From Hypoxylon rubiginosum (taxonomy: Eukaryota > Ascomycota > Sordariomycetes > Xylariales > Hypoxylaceae): DNA of 64,000 nucleotides. Position 1 is the first letter of the stretch, and every line of letters begins with the position of its first letter. This document shows positions 1 through 12,481 of the stretch, piece after piece. Position numbers and translations under genes: made by a program. The stretch is taken from positions 1,736,001 to 1,800,000 of the forward strand of contig CADCXA010000055.1 in the NCBI GenBank assembly GCA_902806565.1. The letters are read 5' to 3'. The notes beneath the pieces are model-generated. The model was not told the origin of the DNA and made no database searches. It worked only from the letters and a program-made list of their open reading frames with translations.

Positions 1-961
1 AAGGGTTTCTCAATTTTACGAGATAGCATTAGTCCTTGGGGACCTGCTTAATACGGACTGGACTGCCAATTCAAGTTAAAATCCGATTAACATCTAAGCT
101 TAAAGACGTCATAAGTCTTAATCGATACATACAGTAGAATGCGATCATGCCTAAATTCTCACCTCAGCACTGCAGCAAATACGCACAGCGCGGAAACAAG
201 GGACGGACCAAAAGGCCACCGGCCCATCGCCGGGCCTTCGGCGACTAATTACGATACAGCTTTGTCAAGATATCTAACCGAACACTCTGTCATATGTCAC
301 AAAATAGAAAAGACCCGACAAACCGGCGACTTTCCCCCCATGGCGGACCCGGTCATCACCTCCGATGACCCGCAACTCTGGGCTTCTCCCTCTTCCTCTT
401 CAACATACCTAGGTAGGTATACTCAACATATATGATTTCCATAACTGAATTCATTCGTCGAAAATTCTTAGGATTTCCCAGATAATAGCTTGAGGTTGTT
501 ATTGACTGCACCTCGCACCTGAGCATGATATGTATCGTGGTCCCTGTAGTGCGAAGTGGGCAAGGGACAGGACTTCAGACCATGGCAATCAACTTAATCC
601 ATACTTGCGCGGGTTGAACACACCCATGGAGTATCTGGTATAACAGACATGACTTAACACCAATCTCGAAAGCTAGGGTTTCCATTTCCTTCTTGAAACC
701 TGACTCCCTGAGCTCTCGTAGCATCCAACTAAACCGGGCTGAGGGATTCGTTAGTCACGTGTATAAGGAACCTCTCGCTTACCTATTGGGTAGCAAAGAG
801 GCACGGCTTTCTCGAAAGCATCGCCACAATGCGCCCAGTTCTATTCTTGTTCAAATCCTATTCGACTTCAACAACGGTCCAGAAGTTGTACCTAGTTCAG
901 TTAAGCTAGCTTTCGTGTTGATTAGGTAACTTGAACACATCCCTCGAGAGCATCCTTGAAA
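1..961. other. Left-edge region without a supported gene
   Basis: Only short random reading frames are seen. An ACCTAGGTAGGT-type motif lies at about 406-420. A signal-peptide exon for the ML-domain gene that follows was looked for here and none was convincing. Confidence 0.5.
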
Positions 962-1772
962 ATGCGAATTCCAACGTTGGAGGACGCAACGAGGGCCTTG
1001 TCACTATTCCCGAGCCTCCAAAAGGCCCTAAGTAGTGGTCCTTTAAGCCGTCTCTTAGGCACTCCGCCCTCCTTCAAAGCTGAGATACCCGGTGGTACTC
1101 CTTTCAGTTTCTGCGAGGCGTCGCGCCCGACAGACCTCTTCGAGATCACATCTGTCGAACTCACCCAGCAGCCCGTGTACATGTAATACGTGATCTGAGA
1201 TCCAAAGACGCCGATTTATCTTTCCTTCTAACTGTCGGCAGCGACGACGAATTCACCGTTCACGTCTACGGTAGCTTTCGGGGTTCTTTCACCCCAAATG
1301 CCACCCTCGACCTCACGACGAATTGCGGCTCGCACTGCGAGGAATACGGTGCGCCGCCGGGCGAGACGCCAGGAGAGACCGGGAGGATAGGCTTCTGCGA
1401 GGTGAGCCAGATCGAGCAGCCTTCGGGCGGCAAGGAGAGGAACGCGACTTGTCCGCCCGAGGAGGGTTATGCTCTGATCACCTTGGAAGGGTACGTCATG
1501 CCCATGTTCTTCGGCACTCCGGTAAGCGTTATCTCCAACTTCCTTCTATTCTTTTCTTTTCTTTTTTACTCGACGCTTTGCTCGCGCTCACAATTCGGAT
1601 CGATGGCTGTTGACGAGAGTAGTGCTGGTACAACTTCACCCTTGACGCCAAGACCGCCGAGGGTGAGAGGATATACTGCTTCACAACTGAGGTCTGCTTG
1701 AGGTGGGAAGATGAGGACAAGAATAAGGGTTATCCTCCTGGTCCTTGGAATGATTGTAGATGGCCGCGATGA
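962..1772 (+). CDS. ML-domain (MD-2-related lipid-recognition) protein, 5' end uncertain
   Basis: Three exons join in frame: 962-1182, 1242-1521 and 1623-1772, about 216 residues. Intron 1 has donor GTAATA, a CTAAC branch site and a GGCAG acceptor; intron 2 is GTAAGC to GTAG. The order of features matches secreted fungal NPC2/PG-PI transfer-type ML proteins: a segment ending SFCEAS, then EITSVELTQQPVYI, a beta-rich G-S-F stretch, a Cys-rich middle and a C-terminal block with WYNF and YCF. That family binds lipids and is normally secreted. Oddly, no signal peptide is visible at the first in-frame ATG (962). An upstream exon may be missing from this model, or the gene may have lost its leader. 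The middle section (GSHCEEYG onward) is longer than in the usual family member of about 170 residues. Family assignment is by overall pattern and is moderately secure. Confidence 0.6.
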
Positions 1773-4700
1773 AGAGCGGAAGGAGGGCATGATGATGTCT
1801 CTAACGCGCCTTGTGTATTACTCCATCTTGGGTGTTAATGCCAATGACTAAAGGGGTAAGAAACCAACATTGACTAAAGCCGAACTATACAGGCATAGTT
1901 GCTTACGCGGTAATATTATTTAAAGGTTATCTTAGTCAACAGGCCAATAAAGTATACAACAGTAGATTCGCCAGATTCCTACTTGTTAATATGCTTGATC
2001 ATTTCCATCTCTCTCTAGGTTAGCAGACCTATATTCTCACGCCTACCCCGTTGTTTGTCCGACAGTTCTTCATCCGAAGCTTATTATCACCATTAGATAC
2101 CTACCTAGGTACCTTTTAGGCTCCGTCATAGCCTATTTGTTTAGGTAGGCAACTTCGCAACTACTTTCCGTACCTAGGCCGTTTAGTCCTCGAGGCTGCT
2201 TACCTCGTTCGTAAGTGTCAGACCAACTCATGAGAGTGAGCCACTCAAGAGCATAATTGCATACGCCCTATATTATTCGCACCAGAGTCTGTAGAGAAAG
2301 CTATCACGTAATCGGGATCTCAGCTTGATAATAAGTGGTGTCTCGTCCTGAACAACAACATGCTAGAGAGTACTAGCCCCTGAGAAGTAGCAGTTTCAAG
2401 GGAGGTGCGCTCAGGAGGGAAATGGTGATGCGCAGGTGGTCGAATATGCCTACCTAGGTAGGTTGCTATACAACACACAGTTGTACAAATCATAAATATG
2501 CCTGTCAATCTGAGAAACCTCTGTATGATATATTGAGTCATACGTACATCAGTTCTACAGTAACCTAGAGCCGAAGAACCGAATTAGTGCAAGATGCCTG
2601 TCAGGACCATAGCCCTCGTTAGGCTACGGGCCTGTCGGTCACCCTTAGAGACCAGATAGAGGTCACGGAGCCCTCATGGCCATGATAGGGGCTAAGGGGC
2701 CTGGATAGGGGTTACAGGCTGGTGGGTATAAAGGAAGGGATAGGTCTCTTTGCCCTTACCTCCTGTATATACACGGGACTTGGTAGCCCCCTAGGTTCGT
2801 AGCTCTTCGTGCAACAACATGGTTATTTCCTTATCGCATGGTTGGCTTCGTAACAACGCTCACAGTAGGTTGCTGCGCCTGGCTGGATGTTCTTGTAAAT
2901 TCATGTTTCCTGGTTATTATCACTGGGAAAGGAGGCAGAAAAATACAGTAAGGAGGTACTCCGCCCACTTCATAGGATTGTACACGAAGTATAAAAGCTC
3001 TCTACGGTGTCTGATTAGAGGAATTTTCAGAATATTTCAAACCCCTACGATAATACAAGAGCTCATAAAGTTGTTAACTATTTTCGCATTCGAATCTGAG
3101 ATTAAGGCGAAGAGCCGAACCCTATATTGTGAGTTTCGACTTGAGGTGAATAAACGGCCCCTAACTTACGCCTTCATTCATGCTTGAGGTATACTGCTTG
3201 GAATTGCTTTGGTTACGAGTCTAGCAAGATAATATCCGATATCGACGCCCTCACCAAGTCCCGCATTGTTTCACGAAGAATCAAAGATCTGGAGGCTATA
3301 TTTCCGCGATCTTTAAACTTATTGTTAAGTTAGACTTGAAACTATAGAACCATGAGTAGATTCCTACGATTCTTCAACTAGCCTAGATCTATTCTTCTCT
3401 TCAAGAGTATTGTCGGTCACTTTAAGATCCATGTTTTTATGCCACAACAGCGGTACGTACTACTAGAAGGCATAGCAGCTGCAGGAGATACGATTCCTAT
3501 ATTGACACGAGTCTGATCAGGAAGTCTAAAATTCATAGGAATAAATGATTGATTACTTACTTACTTTAACCCCGCTTGGGCTTTTCTGCCGCTCTCAACT
3601 TTGTTTAGTGACTGACGGTGTAAGTGATTGGCAGCTATGCGTTGCTACCTGAACCTCTTCGTTGCTTGTAGTTGGGATTGGGATATTTGGGTGTCTCAAC
3701 CCGTACTCTTGCATTAGGCGCTGCGAGTCTCGTCACTTGCATGTAGTAGGTGGCTTTCCGCTCGGAAAGACAACTTGGGCTTCCATGTAAGTGTTAAAGG
3801 GCAGTTCTTGTCATCCAAAAGGCGCACCCTATTACTTCGTAATAATGACCGGCGGGGAAAAGGCAATGCATAAGTAAGGTTAATCTAATCTCGAACTTAG
3901 AGAACATCGTAGAAACCTAACTTACATGCAACATCGGCGAGAAAAATGGTACGCATGTACTCGGAGTATTGTCGAGACTGGTGAGCTCCTAACTCGGGCT
4001 ATTCAGCTGATGTTACCGTCAAACTCATCCAATGACCAGTCGGTGTCGTCTGGCGGTGAAGCGGGGTTCAGCAAGGGCCAGGGCCCCGAGTTTGTTTGCA
4101 ATTGGAACAGGTACAAGTAACAATATGTACCTAAACTTGGAGGGGCAGAAGTCTTAGAAGGTTGGAGGGGTTAGCGATGAGGGGCAATGGTTTGGTGGAT
4201 TGTTCAAAAGATTTTAACTCAAGCACCCAAGAACCTAGAAATTGCATCTATCCTTCTCGAAGCTGGAGGCTAATATAAAACAATATCATTAGCGTCATTT
4301 TCTTACCGAGTGCAACACGCCCGTGCTCTAATTCTAGCGCAATGCAATGGGGGAGATATAGATACATATGTACTGCGGGTTGGTGGGCTAGAAGATTTGG
4401 ATGTGTTGCAATCCGAAGTTCAGGGTCTAATAAATACATTAATCGATCCATATTACTGCCACCCATCCCCTTCCTGGGACCCCTAAAAGACCTGCTCTAC
4501 GGACCTGCTCGAACCTCTAATACGTCCCCTGCCTACCTGGTACATAATATATGTATGTACTTACATATGTACCTCGTAAGCCGCATGCGGCATATGCAAG
4601 GTGAGCGAATCGGTATAGTAGAGTACATCCGACGGAGTATTAGTTTACCGCAAATACGCTACTAACAGTGACCAACAGTGACCATTAGTGACTCAATGGC

Positions 4701-5276
4701 GTTAGACTTGGAACAGCCCTAGGCCAATCAGCCAGGCTCCAGACTCGGAATGACGGGTGGTAGCGTCGGTGGGATGATGGTGGGACCCTTGGGGCTTGGG
4801 GACTTGGGGGGGAACGTCTGGGAACTACCATGTACCTAACACTAACCACTAACAAACCTCAGGATTTCGAATGCAAGGTGCTCGTAGAATTTCCGAGCCC
4901 TTCTTTTCTCCTCTCCCTCTACCCTCTCTAATCTTCCTTTTTTTAATGTCCTAGAAGCCAATGGGGAAAGGGTTGGCGTTTTCAACTCTTCTTTTCTCCG
5001 AAGGATAAGTTGGACTTCTCGGATCGAGAGTCTTTTCCTTATGTGTTCGGCACTAGATTGCTAGGTGAGTTGCTAAGATTTTTCTTCTTTTGTATCGCCG
5101 CCATCAGTGCCGTGTGCTTGTGTCATGACTTTCTTGAACACATACAGCTAATCATATGATCTCCTCTTGCTAACTTGTCTCTCCCAGAATTTTATTTAGT
5201 CCCATCTCCTATATTTTTCCCCCTTCCATCATAGTATCAGTAGTACCGGTTTCACACCGCACCTAAACCGTTCAAA
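1773..5276. other. Gene-poor intergenic region
   Basis: No reading frame here looks coding. It holds TACCTAGG-type motifs near 2100 and 2451, a possible solo LTR at 2599-2819, and pyrimidine-rich promoter DNA at about 4890-5230 in front of the reductase gene. Confidence 0.5.
2599..2819. mobile_element. Possible solo LTR relic
   Basis: A 221-bp stretch begins TGTCAGGACC and ends CAACA (TG...CA ends). It contains a TATAAAG box near 2727 and is GC-richer than its flanks, as in LTRs of fungal Ty3-type elements. No target-site duplication is seen and no second copy lies in the window, so this is weak. Confidence 0.25.
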
Positions 5277-7195
5277 ATGCATATCAACGAGATGCTCGCA
5301 GAGGCCGAGAAGACGGGCCAGCCGTCCTTCTCCTTCGAATACTTCCCTCCCAAGACAGCACAGGGTGTCCAGAACCTGTACGACCGTATGGAGCGCATGT
5401 ACGACTTTGGCCCCAAGTTTATCGATATAACATGGGGAGCTGGAGGACGAATTGCCGAGCTGACCTGCGATATGGTTCTCCAAGCCCAAGCCTACTTCGG
5501 CCTCGAGACCTGCATGCATCTGACCTGCACAGATATGGGAGAGGAGAAAATCAATGATGCACTAAGGAAGGCATACAAAGCTGGCTGCACCAACATACTG
5601 GCTCTACGAGGAGATCCCCCACGAGAAAAGGAGAAATGGGTTGCGACTGACGGCGGCTTTCAGTATGCGAGAGATCTCGTCGCCCACATCCGAAAGACGT
5701 ACGGGAACCACTTCGACATTGGCGTAGCTGGGTATCCCGAGGGTTGTGATGACAACAAAGACGAAGAGTCCCTGCTCGACCACCTGAAGGAGAAAGTTGA
5801 CATGGGGGCCACCTTCATCGTCACACAGATGTTTTATGATGCCGACAACTTCGTCCGATGGGTAGGAAAAGTGAGGGAAAGGGGGATTACTATACCGATT
5901 GTGCCTGGAATTATGCCCATTGCTACGTATGCTAGCTTCGTTCGACGAGTGAACCACATGAATTGCAAGGTACCCGAGCGTTGGATGACCATCCTTGAGC
6001 CGATCAAGAACGATGATGCTGCTGTTAGGGAGGTTGGAAAGACGTTAGTCGCCGAACTATGTCGGAAGGTCATGTCCGCCGGGATTGTTCATCTGCACTT
6101 CTACACCATGAACCTCGCCCAAGCAACCCGCATGGTTTTGGAGGAGTTGGACTGGATGCCGACTACCACGCGTCCGAGGAAACAAGCCCTACCGTGGAAG
6201 CAGTCTCTTGCGCTGGGACGACGTGAGGAAGACGTGCGACCAATTTTCTGGCGTAATCGTAACAAATCATACGTCTCAAGAACGCAAGACTGGGATGAAT
6301 TTCCAAACGGCAGATGGGGTGATTCGCGTTCCCCTGCTTTTGGTGAATTAGATGCATATGGCATCGGTCTGACTGGTACCAACGAATCTAACCGGAAGAG
6401 ATGGGGCGAGCCTAAATCCGTACAAGATATCACTTCTCTTGTCGTCAAGTACATTCAGAGAGATATTCCCTCCTTACCATGGAGTGAAGCACCATTGACT
6501 ACCGAATCTGATGCTATCACGGACGATCTCATCAAACTCAACCAGCGCGGCTTCCTGACTATCAACTCTCAGCCAGCGGTGGACGGTGTTAAGTCTACGC
6601 ATTCCGTGTACGGATGGGGCCCGCCCAACGGATACGTCTATCAGAAGGCGTATCTAGAATTACTCGTGTCGCCGGAATTAATCCCTGAGGTCATCCGAAG
6701 GATCGAAGCCAACCCGGACTTATCATACTATGCCGTGACTCAAACCGGAAACTTCACGACCAACGCGCCATCTGAAGGGCCCAACGCTGTTACGTGGGGA
6801 GTTTTCCCAGGCAAGGAGATTGTTCAACCCACAATTGTCGAAACCATCAGTTTCCTAGCCTGGAAAGACGAGGCTTTTAGACTGGGTATGGATTGGGCGC
6901 ATTGTCATGATGCCAACTCGCCTAGCCGCATTTTGATCGAAAAGATCATGAGCGAGTGGTACTTGATTAACATAGGTAATTCCGCCTCCTCCCCCAGGAA
7001 AGAGTTATGCTAACATGGATAATAGTAAATAATGATTTCCGTGAACAGCGAACAATTTTTGAGCTGTTCGACGGGTTGACGGTCAAGGACATTGATGTAC
7101 CTTTCACAGCTTCCAATGGGCAAGCCAACGGTATTTATAAGGAGACAAACGGTGACTCTACAGGAAAGGGAAACGGAGCAGTCGCAACAGCATGA
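5277..7195 (+). CDS. met13: Methylenetetrahydrofolate reductase (MET13-type)
   Basis: Two exons, 5277-6975 and 7026-7195, encode 622 residues. The 50-nt intron has donor GTAATT, a GCTAAC branch site and an ATAG acceptor; removing it rebuilds the family's conserved C-terminal segment INIVNNDF. The enzyme reduces 5,10-methylenetetrahydrofolate to 5-methyltetrahydrofolate, the methyl donor for methionine synthesis, in the cytosol. The N-terminal catalytic barrel (about residues 1-300) starts with FSFEYFPPKT, including the expected catalytic Glu21, and carries NILALRGDPP. The C-terminal regulatory half contains DEFPNGRWGDSRSPAFG and WGVFPG. Details such as GLETCMHLTCT and VRPIFW match the MET13 rather than the MET12 paralogue of yeast. 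Length is normal (600-650 residues). The start follows a CT-rich leader and has an AAAATG context. Confidence 0.95.
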
Positions 7196-8530
7196 GGCCG
7201 GTCTAGCGATTATACAGGGAACGGCGTCATGGAACTTTTCAACAAGCATTCGGTCGGCGGGCGACGGGAGTTAGTATTTTCAACAAGCATAAACCAAGGC
7301 GTTTGGAAACGGGGTCCAGATTTTTCAACAAAAAAATCGGAGCATAGGTTCGGGCTTAACGGCGACCTACAAAAGGGACGGGCATAAAAGAGGTAGCGCT
7401 GCATCATATCTCAACGATACCCCCAGCAATGAAACATGATGATTTTGAGCATGAATATTTATTTTTTATTAGGTCGAGGAGATATTTTCGTGGCGAGATC
7501 TGTTCAAATCAGGTAGTTATGGTGTCGAGTAGGAAGTAGGAAGTAGGTACATTGGCATCTCATGGCTGTGTAGGCAAATAGTTGTTGGATAGCTTGCCGG
7601 CAATTTTAACATCGGAAGCCAACTTGGAATCAAAGAGTCTGGAAGCGAGATGCTACCACCGCATGGTACTTTTATCTTGAGATTTGTTTCCTTTCTCATT
7701 TGCCTCAAGTACCGATATCTTCGGTATTTATTCATATTTGATTAACCGAATATTGCATCAGGCTACACAAGCAATAGTGGTTTATTTGAAGTAGTACTGC
7801 CGATATCTCCGATCTAAAGAAAGCCGATGTGTGCGGCTCAACAGCTTGACAGCTCAACGTCGTATCAAGGCAATCACTCCTATCCGTTCTTTGCTCCTTC
7901 AATTCCATAACAGTCTAGCCCGTGTCCAGCCCGTGTCCAGCCCATCTGATAAGCGAGCCACATGCCGACCATGCTGCCATGGTGCGTTTTCTGTGGACTG
8001 CTAATTTAATAGACCCAAAACCCCTAATCCAAGATTTTTTTCTTAGCGCCATTTTGGAATGGGCATGGGCCACGGGCCTAGCCCCGAAAAACATCTACTA
8101 CGTGTGTAAATTTAGTGTACGTGATGCACTGCAGTCCTTTCTCTGTCATTTCCACACAACCTTATTCATGTCTTCTCTCAACATATGGACGAACCTTAGT
8201 AAGTAGGATCAGATATAGGTATAGAGTATGAATTGATATTCGTTCTTACTTAAACTACCTAAACTATTAGCATCGTCGGTGCTTGAATATTTTCACAAAT
8301 CCTTCTTTCATAATCCTGATCTGCGAGGCAGAGGCATGCGAGGTACATTTCACAATCAGTGCAGCCCCTTAACTAAAACGTCCCTTAAACCGTACTAGTT
8401 TTTTTCTTCCCTCCTTTTCTCCCTCATAATTGTTGTTCCCCTAGAACTTTAGTTTGCTTCATATCCGAATAAGTTTTTTCTTCTTCGGTGTAACTATCGC
8501 ATTCCGTTAGGTATCTAAGGTAGAATTGGC
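7196..8530. other. Intergenic, no gene seen
   Basis: This is 3' flank of the reductase gene and promoter of the desaturase gene. It has a short tandem duplication of GTCCAGCCC near 7923 and a pyrimidine-rich leader at about 8400-8490. No coding signal. Confidence 0.5.
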
Positions 8531-10240
8531 ATGGCCTCGATTACCATAAGCCCGGAATTACCTCCGAACGACGTTATCCTGCTTCGGAACCTTGCCGATG
8601 ACATCCAGCGGTGTCAGCAAAATACCGGGCCGCCAAACAGCAATGGCTCCGCTAAGTCCCCCGGCGGGATCGCGAAACGGAATTCCTCGGCGTCCGGCCA
8701 AGAAGCTGCCAATGGGCGTTACATCTCACCACCCCGGGACGAGGGCGACCTGAGTCGGATGAAGGCACTAAACGATCCCGCGAGCCAAGACTATGAGCCG
8801 ACCGTCTTCTCATCTGTAGATTTGCCTGATCTGGAAAGACGTCTGCATCCCGTAATATATCGACACATCTTGCTGCCGTATATAAAATGGGCACAAGGAA
8901 TCGCTAGACATCCGAGGGTATGCATACTAAATGATAATCTGGAATGATGTATACTAATATGTTCGCAGTACGTCACACGAGAGCATACGTTCATCTAACC
9001 CGGCTTTTCCTAGTCACAGTCCTCTCTCAAAGCCAGACTTTAGATCCCATCGTGAGCATTTACTAATGAAGGGTAACTAGCGATGTGATTATGGTTACTC
9101 ATCTAATCTTCTACTTCACCACCTCCTTCCCGAGCGCGATATGGCTCTACTACCACTTTACCTACCTGCACGGCATCATCCACTTCGCCATGCAGTTCTA
9201 CTACCTGGGCACATACACGCTGATGATGCACCAGCACATCCACGGAGGCGGCGTGCTGCGCAAGCAGTCCGGGATCATCCACCTGTTCGACGTGGTCTTC
9301 CCGTACATCACTGACCCCCTGATGGGCCACACCTGGAACACGTACTACTACCACCACGTGAAGCACCACCACGTCGAAGGTAACGGGCCCGACGACCTGT
9401 CGTCCACCCTCCGGTACCAGCGGGACGACTTCTGGCACTTCCTGCACTACGTCGGCCGCTTCTACGTCCTCATCTGGCTCGACCTGCCGCTGTACTTCCT
9501 GCGCAAGGACCGCCCCACGTTCGGGCTCAAGACGTTCTTCTGGGAGATCTCTAATTACATCACGATCTTCGTCCTCTTTAAGCTCAACAGCCGCCCCACC
9601 TTCTTCGTCTTCGTGCTCCCCCTCATGTTGATGCGCGCCGGGCTCATGGTTGGCAACTGGGGACAGCACGCCCTCGTCGACCCGGACGAGCCCGATTCCG
9701 ACTATCGTTCCAGCATCACGCTGATCGACGTGCCCGTGAGTTTTTTTTGCTCCCACCTCTTTCCAGCCAGCCCTCACTTATGACTTGCTCACTATTCCTC
9801 CCACCCCCACCGGCGCACACCTACTCGTTTCACTGTCCTGTGTATACAGCACCAACTCAACTAACCCTCGAAAACAGAGCAACCGGTACTGCTTCAACGA
9901 CGGGTACCACACGTCGCACCACCTGAACCCGCGGCGGCACTGGCGCGAGCACCCGGTCCACTTCCTGGCGAACAAGGGCGCGTACAGCGCCGAGCACGCG
10001 CTCGTCTTCCACGGCATCGACTACCTCGAGATCACGGTGCGCATCCTCCTCAAGCACTACGACTACCTGGCCGGCCGCCTCGTCCCCATCGGCGACCGCC
10101 AGATCGCCATGACCATGGCCGAGCGCGCCGAGATGCTCCGCGGCTGCACCCGCCGCTTCTCCGAGGCGGAGATCGCTGAGAAGTTCCGCGGCGCTGCTGC
10201 CGCTGCTCCTGCTGTCCAGACTAACGGCAAGGCGAAGTGA
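8531..10240 (+). CDS. Membrane fatty acid desaturase (three-histidine-box)
   Basis: Coding segments 8531-8916, 9081-9735 and 9878-10240 give 467 residues. The family uses a di-iron centre in a membrane to introduce double bonds or hydroxyls into acyl chains. The three boxes are visible: HQHIH at 179-183, HHVKHHH at 220-226 and HTSHH at 358-362. Hydrophobic segments lie between and before them, and the N-terminal ~80 residues are polar and low in complexity. The first intron cannot be a simple GT-AG intron: using GT at 8918 leaves one extra G and shifts the frame. Treating 8917-9080 as a twin intron restores frame and the expected HP-S-DV join. The second intron is GTGAGT to ACAG. Exons 2 and 3 are strongly GC-rich compared with exon 1. 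Substrate and regiospecificity cannot be told from sequence. Confidence 0.88.
8917..9080 (+). other. Spliceosomal twin intron (stwintron, [D1,2] type)
   Basis: The internal intron is 8918-8968: donor GTATGC, branch ATACTAAT, acceptor GCAG. Its removal joins G8917 to T8969 and creates a new donor, GTACGT. The external intron then runs from G8917 and 8969 to 9080, with branch TTACTAAT and acceptor CTAG (113 nt after inner excision). Phase is correct only with this two-step model: exon 1 ends in AG (phase 2) and exon 2 supplies C. Intermediate splice products contain in-frame stops. Confidence 0.85.
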
Positions 10241-11115
10241 AAATTTAAATCTTGGCCGATGAGATGAACTTGGGGCTGAGCAATGGAGGATTTCTAATAT
10301 AATCTAGCAGAAAAGCACAAAGGGAGAAAGGGGGGCGAGGCTAGTGGCCAGGCACCACGCTGGGGAGAAGAAATATAATTCTTCTCGTTCGAGCGTACCT
10401 GGTATTTATCGTATATGCCCATTCTCCATACACAAACTGGGCATCTCTAGGTATTAGAGATTTTGAGATGCCTACCAAGCTATACCAATATGTAATAATG
10501 CACTCACAAATTTGTCTCGAATTTCGCGTTAATCGTCAATGGGATCCTGCATCTTCTCGTCTGGTTCTGAGCTGAGCTGTCGGAGAAGACGGCCTTCGCG
10601 TGGGCTTTGCCTTGCATGAAAACTACCCAAGTTACCTACAGAAATCTTAGAAAATAAGACAATGAATTAGGAAGAGAAGAAGGGGGAAAATTACACAATA
10701 CAAAGAAACCAGAATTATTTCCTTCCGACAAGCTGGAGAAGAAGCTGGATAAGGGGCTACCTAAGAGGCATTCACGCTAGGCCGAGTATATTTCCGACCG
10801 GCGGGAAACTTCCCCGCTGTTGGGAAAAAGGTCACACCACCGGCTTCATGACTAAACGATAGACGGATGTACCTGACCTAACATATCAAGTTATTCACCC
10901 CAGTTTTCACCCCAGTTCTGCTTCCCCGAAGCTGCTACTTACCTAAACCTCCCCAACCGTTCGCATGCCATTCTATTAGCGCGTCTCGTGCACTCTTTAC
11001 ATAGTACCGCTTGACCTATTGCTTACTACGAGCCGTCCGGAGTACTCGAGCTATCTAAGCAAGATCCGGAGTGTGAAAATCATATCATATATCACACATT
11101 TCACCTTTCCATCTT
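10241..11115. other. Intergenic, no gene seen
   Basis: 3' flank of the desaturase gene and promoter of the next gene. No coding frame or RNA gene is recognised. Confidence 0.5.
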
Positions 11116-12481
11116 ATGATCTCGCGACTATCGCAACTCGCGCTGCACCTATCGAGGCCTCGCCCTGAGATAGGTCGTATCTCTGCAGTTGCGTCGTCCG
11201 GGTTTAGATCTAGTGGTCTCGCGTCGAGAATCATGGCTTCGGCAGATGAGCGGAACGCGAGAACCATTCACACGGCCGCATGTCTAATCATCGGCGATGA
11301 GGTTCTTGGTGGAAAGGCAGGTGCCCCCGTCCCATTCGGCTATGTCATGAGATTGCATCCGTAGCTAATTCTTCACGTATTTTAGACAACCGATGTACGA
11401 TTCCACTCCGACTGTCTATATCAGGTATATACCGATAGCTAACCTAGAATATGATAGACGAACTCGGCCTATATGGCCAAGTGGTGCTTCTCCCTCGGCA
11501 TAGTAAGAGTTCCTAAATCTCCGTCCCTGCTGTGTAAAATGGTCTGATCATAGAGCTCACATATCTTTTAGAACTTGAAAAGAGTTGAGGTGATCGAAGA
11601 CGATGAGGACGAGATCGTAGAAGCTGTGCGGCGGATGAGCGACCGCTACGATTTTGTCGTGACCAGGTATCTATAACGAGAAGCGAGCCCCTATTCTTCC
11701 CAACCCAGAGCAGCTGGACTAATCCCTAGTTAGTGGCGGCATAGGACCTACGTGAGTTGCCTATGGAATCTCGCCTCAGTGTGTTTGAGGCTTACTTTGA
11801 ACTAGACACGATGACATCACCTACCAGTCTATCGCCAAGGCGTTTGACCTAAAGCTGATATTGCATGAGGGAGCGTACGCGCGCATGAAGAAGCTCAGCA
11901 AGCCTCGCAAATCTGAGCCGAATTTCAGCTGGGATGTCGACTCGCCGGCCAAGACTGCGCGGCTCCGGATGGTGCGGTTGCCCATCGACGAATCCCGAGA
12001 TCTCGCAAAGCAGGCCTTGTTCCCACGCGATGATCTATGGGTCCCGATCTCTGTAGTGAATGGAAATATCCATATCCTCCCGGGTGTACCGAGACTGTGT
12101 AAGTTATTAGATCGATCAGAATGTTTACGCGACCACGGCTGACGGTCTCCAGTCGAGAGCCTCCTAGAAGGCGTGAAGCCGTTCATAGTTGACAGACTTG
12201 TGGATCCAGAAGGCAAAGGAATCTGTAGAATTATCATTTCTACACCATTGCCCGAGAGCTCCGTCGCCGACTACCTTACCGACTTGGCTGCCAGAGTCGC
12301 GCCCCAGGGCGTGAAAGTCGGGAGCTATCCTAGATGGGGCAAGAAGAATAACACGGTTACCCTCGTCGGAAGAGATATGAAGTACCTTGAGAGCTTCGTG
12401 CCGGAGGTTATCCAAAACGTCAAAGGAAAGCGAGTTCAAACAGAGGGAGAAGACGACGAGGCGGAAGTAAAAGCGACTTAA
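11116..12481 (+). CDS. Molybdopterin-binding (MoaB/CinA-type) domain protein
   Basis: Seven exons join in frame to 329 residues: 11116-11316, 11386-11394, 11458-11502, 11572-11666, 11734-11751, 11806-12098 and 12153-12481. The core matches the MoCF_biosynth/CinA fold: IIGDEVLGGK, then TTDTNSAYMAKW, then VVTSGGIGPTHDD, then NGNIHILPGVP. In other proteins this fold binds molybdopterin or forms the N-terminal part of FAD synthases; the role of fungal stand-alone versions is not clear. Exon 2 is a 9-nt microexon encoding Thr-Thr-Asp, and the intron before it begins GC rather than GT. Exon 5 is only 18 nt. Residues 1-39 are Arg/Ser-rich with few acidic residues and could be a mitochondrial leader; a second Met begins MASADER at 11233, so dual targeting is possible. 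The C-terminal ~25 residues are highly charged. Confidence 0.88.

Noticed and set aside
2819..3187. 122-codon open frame on the plus strand
   Set aside because: No family resemblance, no plausible splice extension, and composition like the surrounding non-coding DNA.
9103..9777. Long minus-strand open frame opposite desaturase exon 2
   Set aside because: Shadow of a GC-rich exon; Val/Glu/Asp-biased product with no domain, whereas the plus strand has the histidine boxes.
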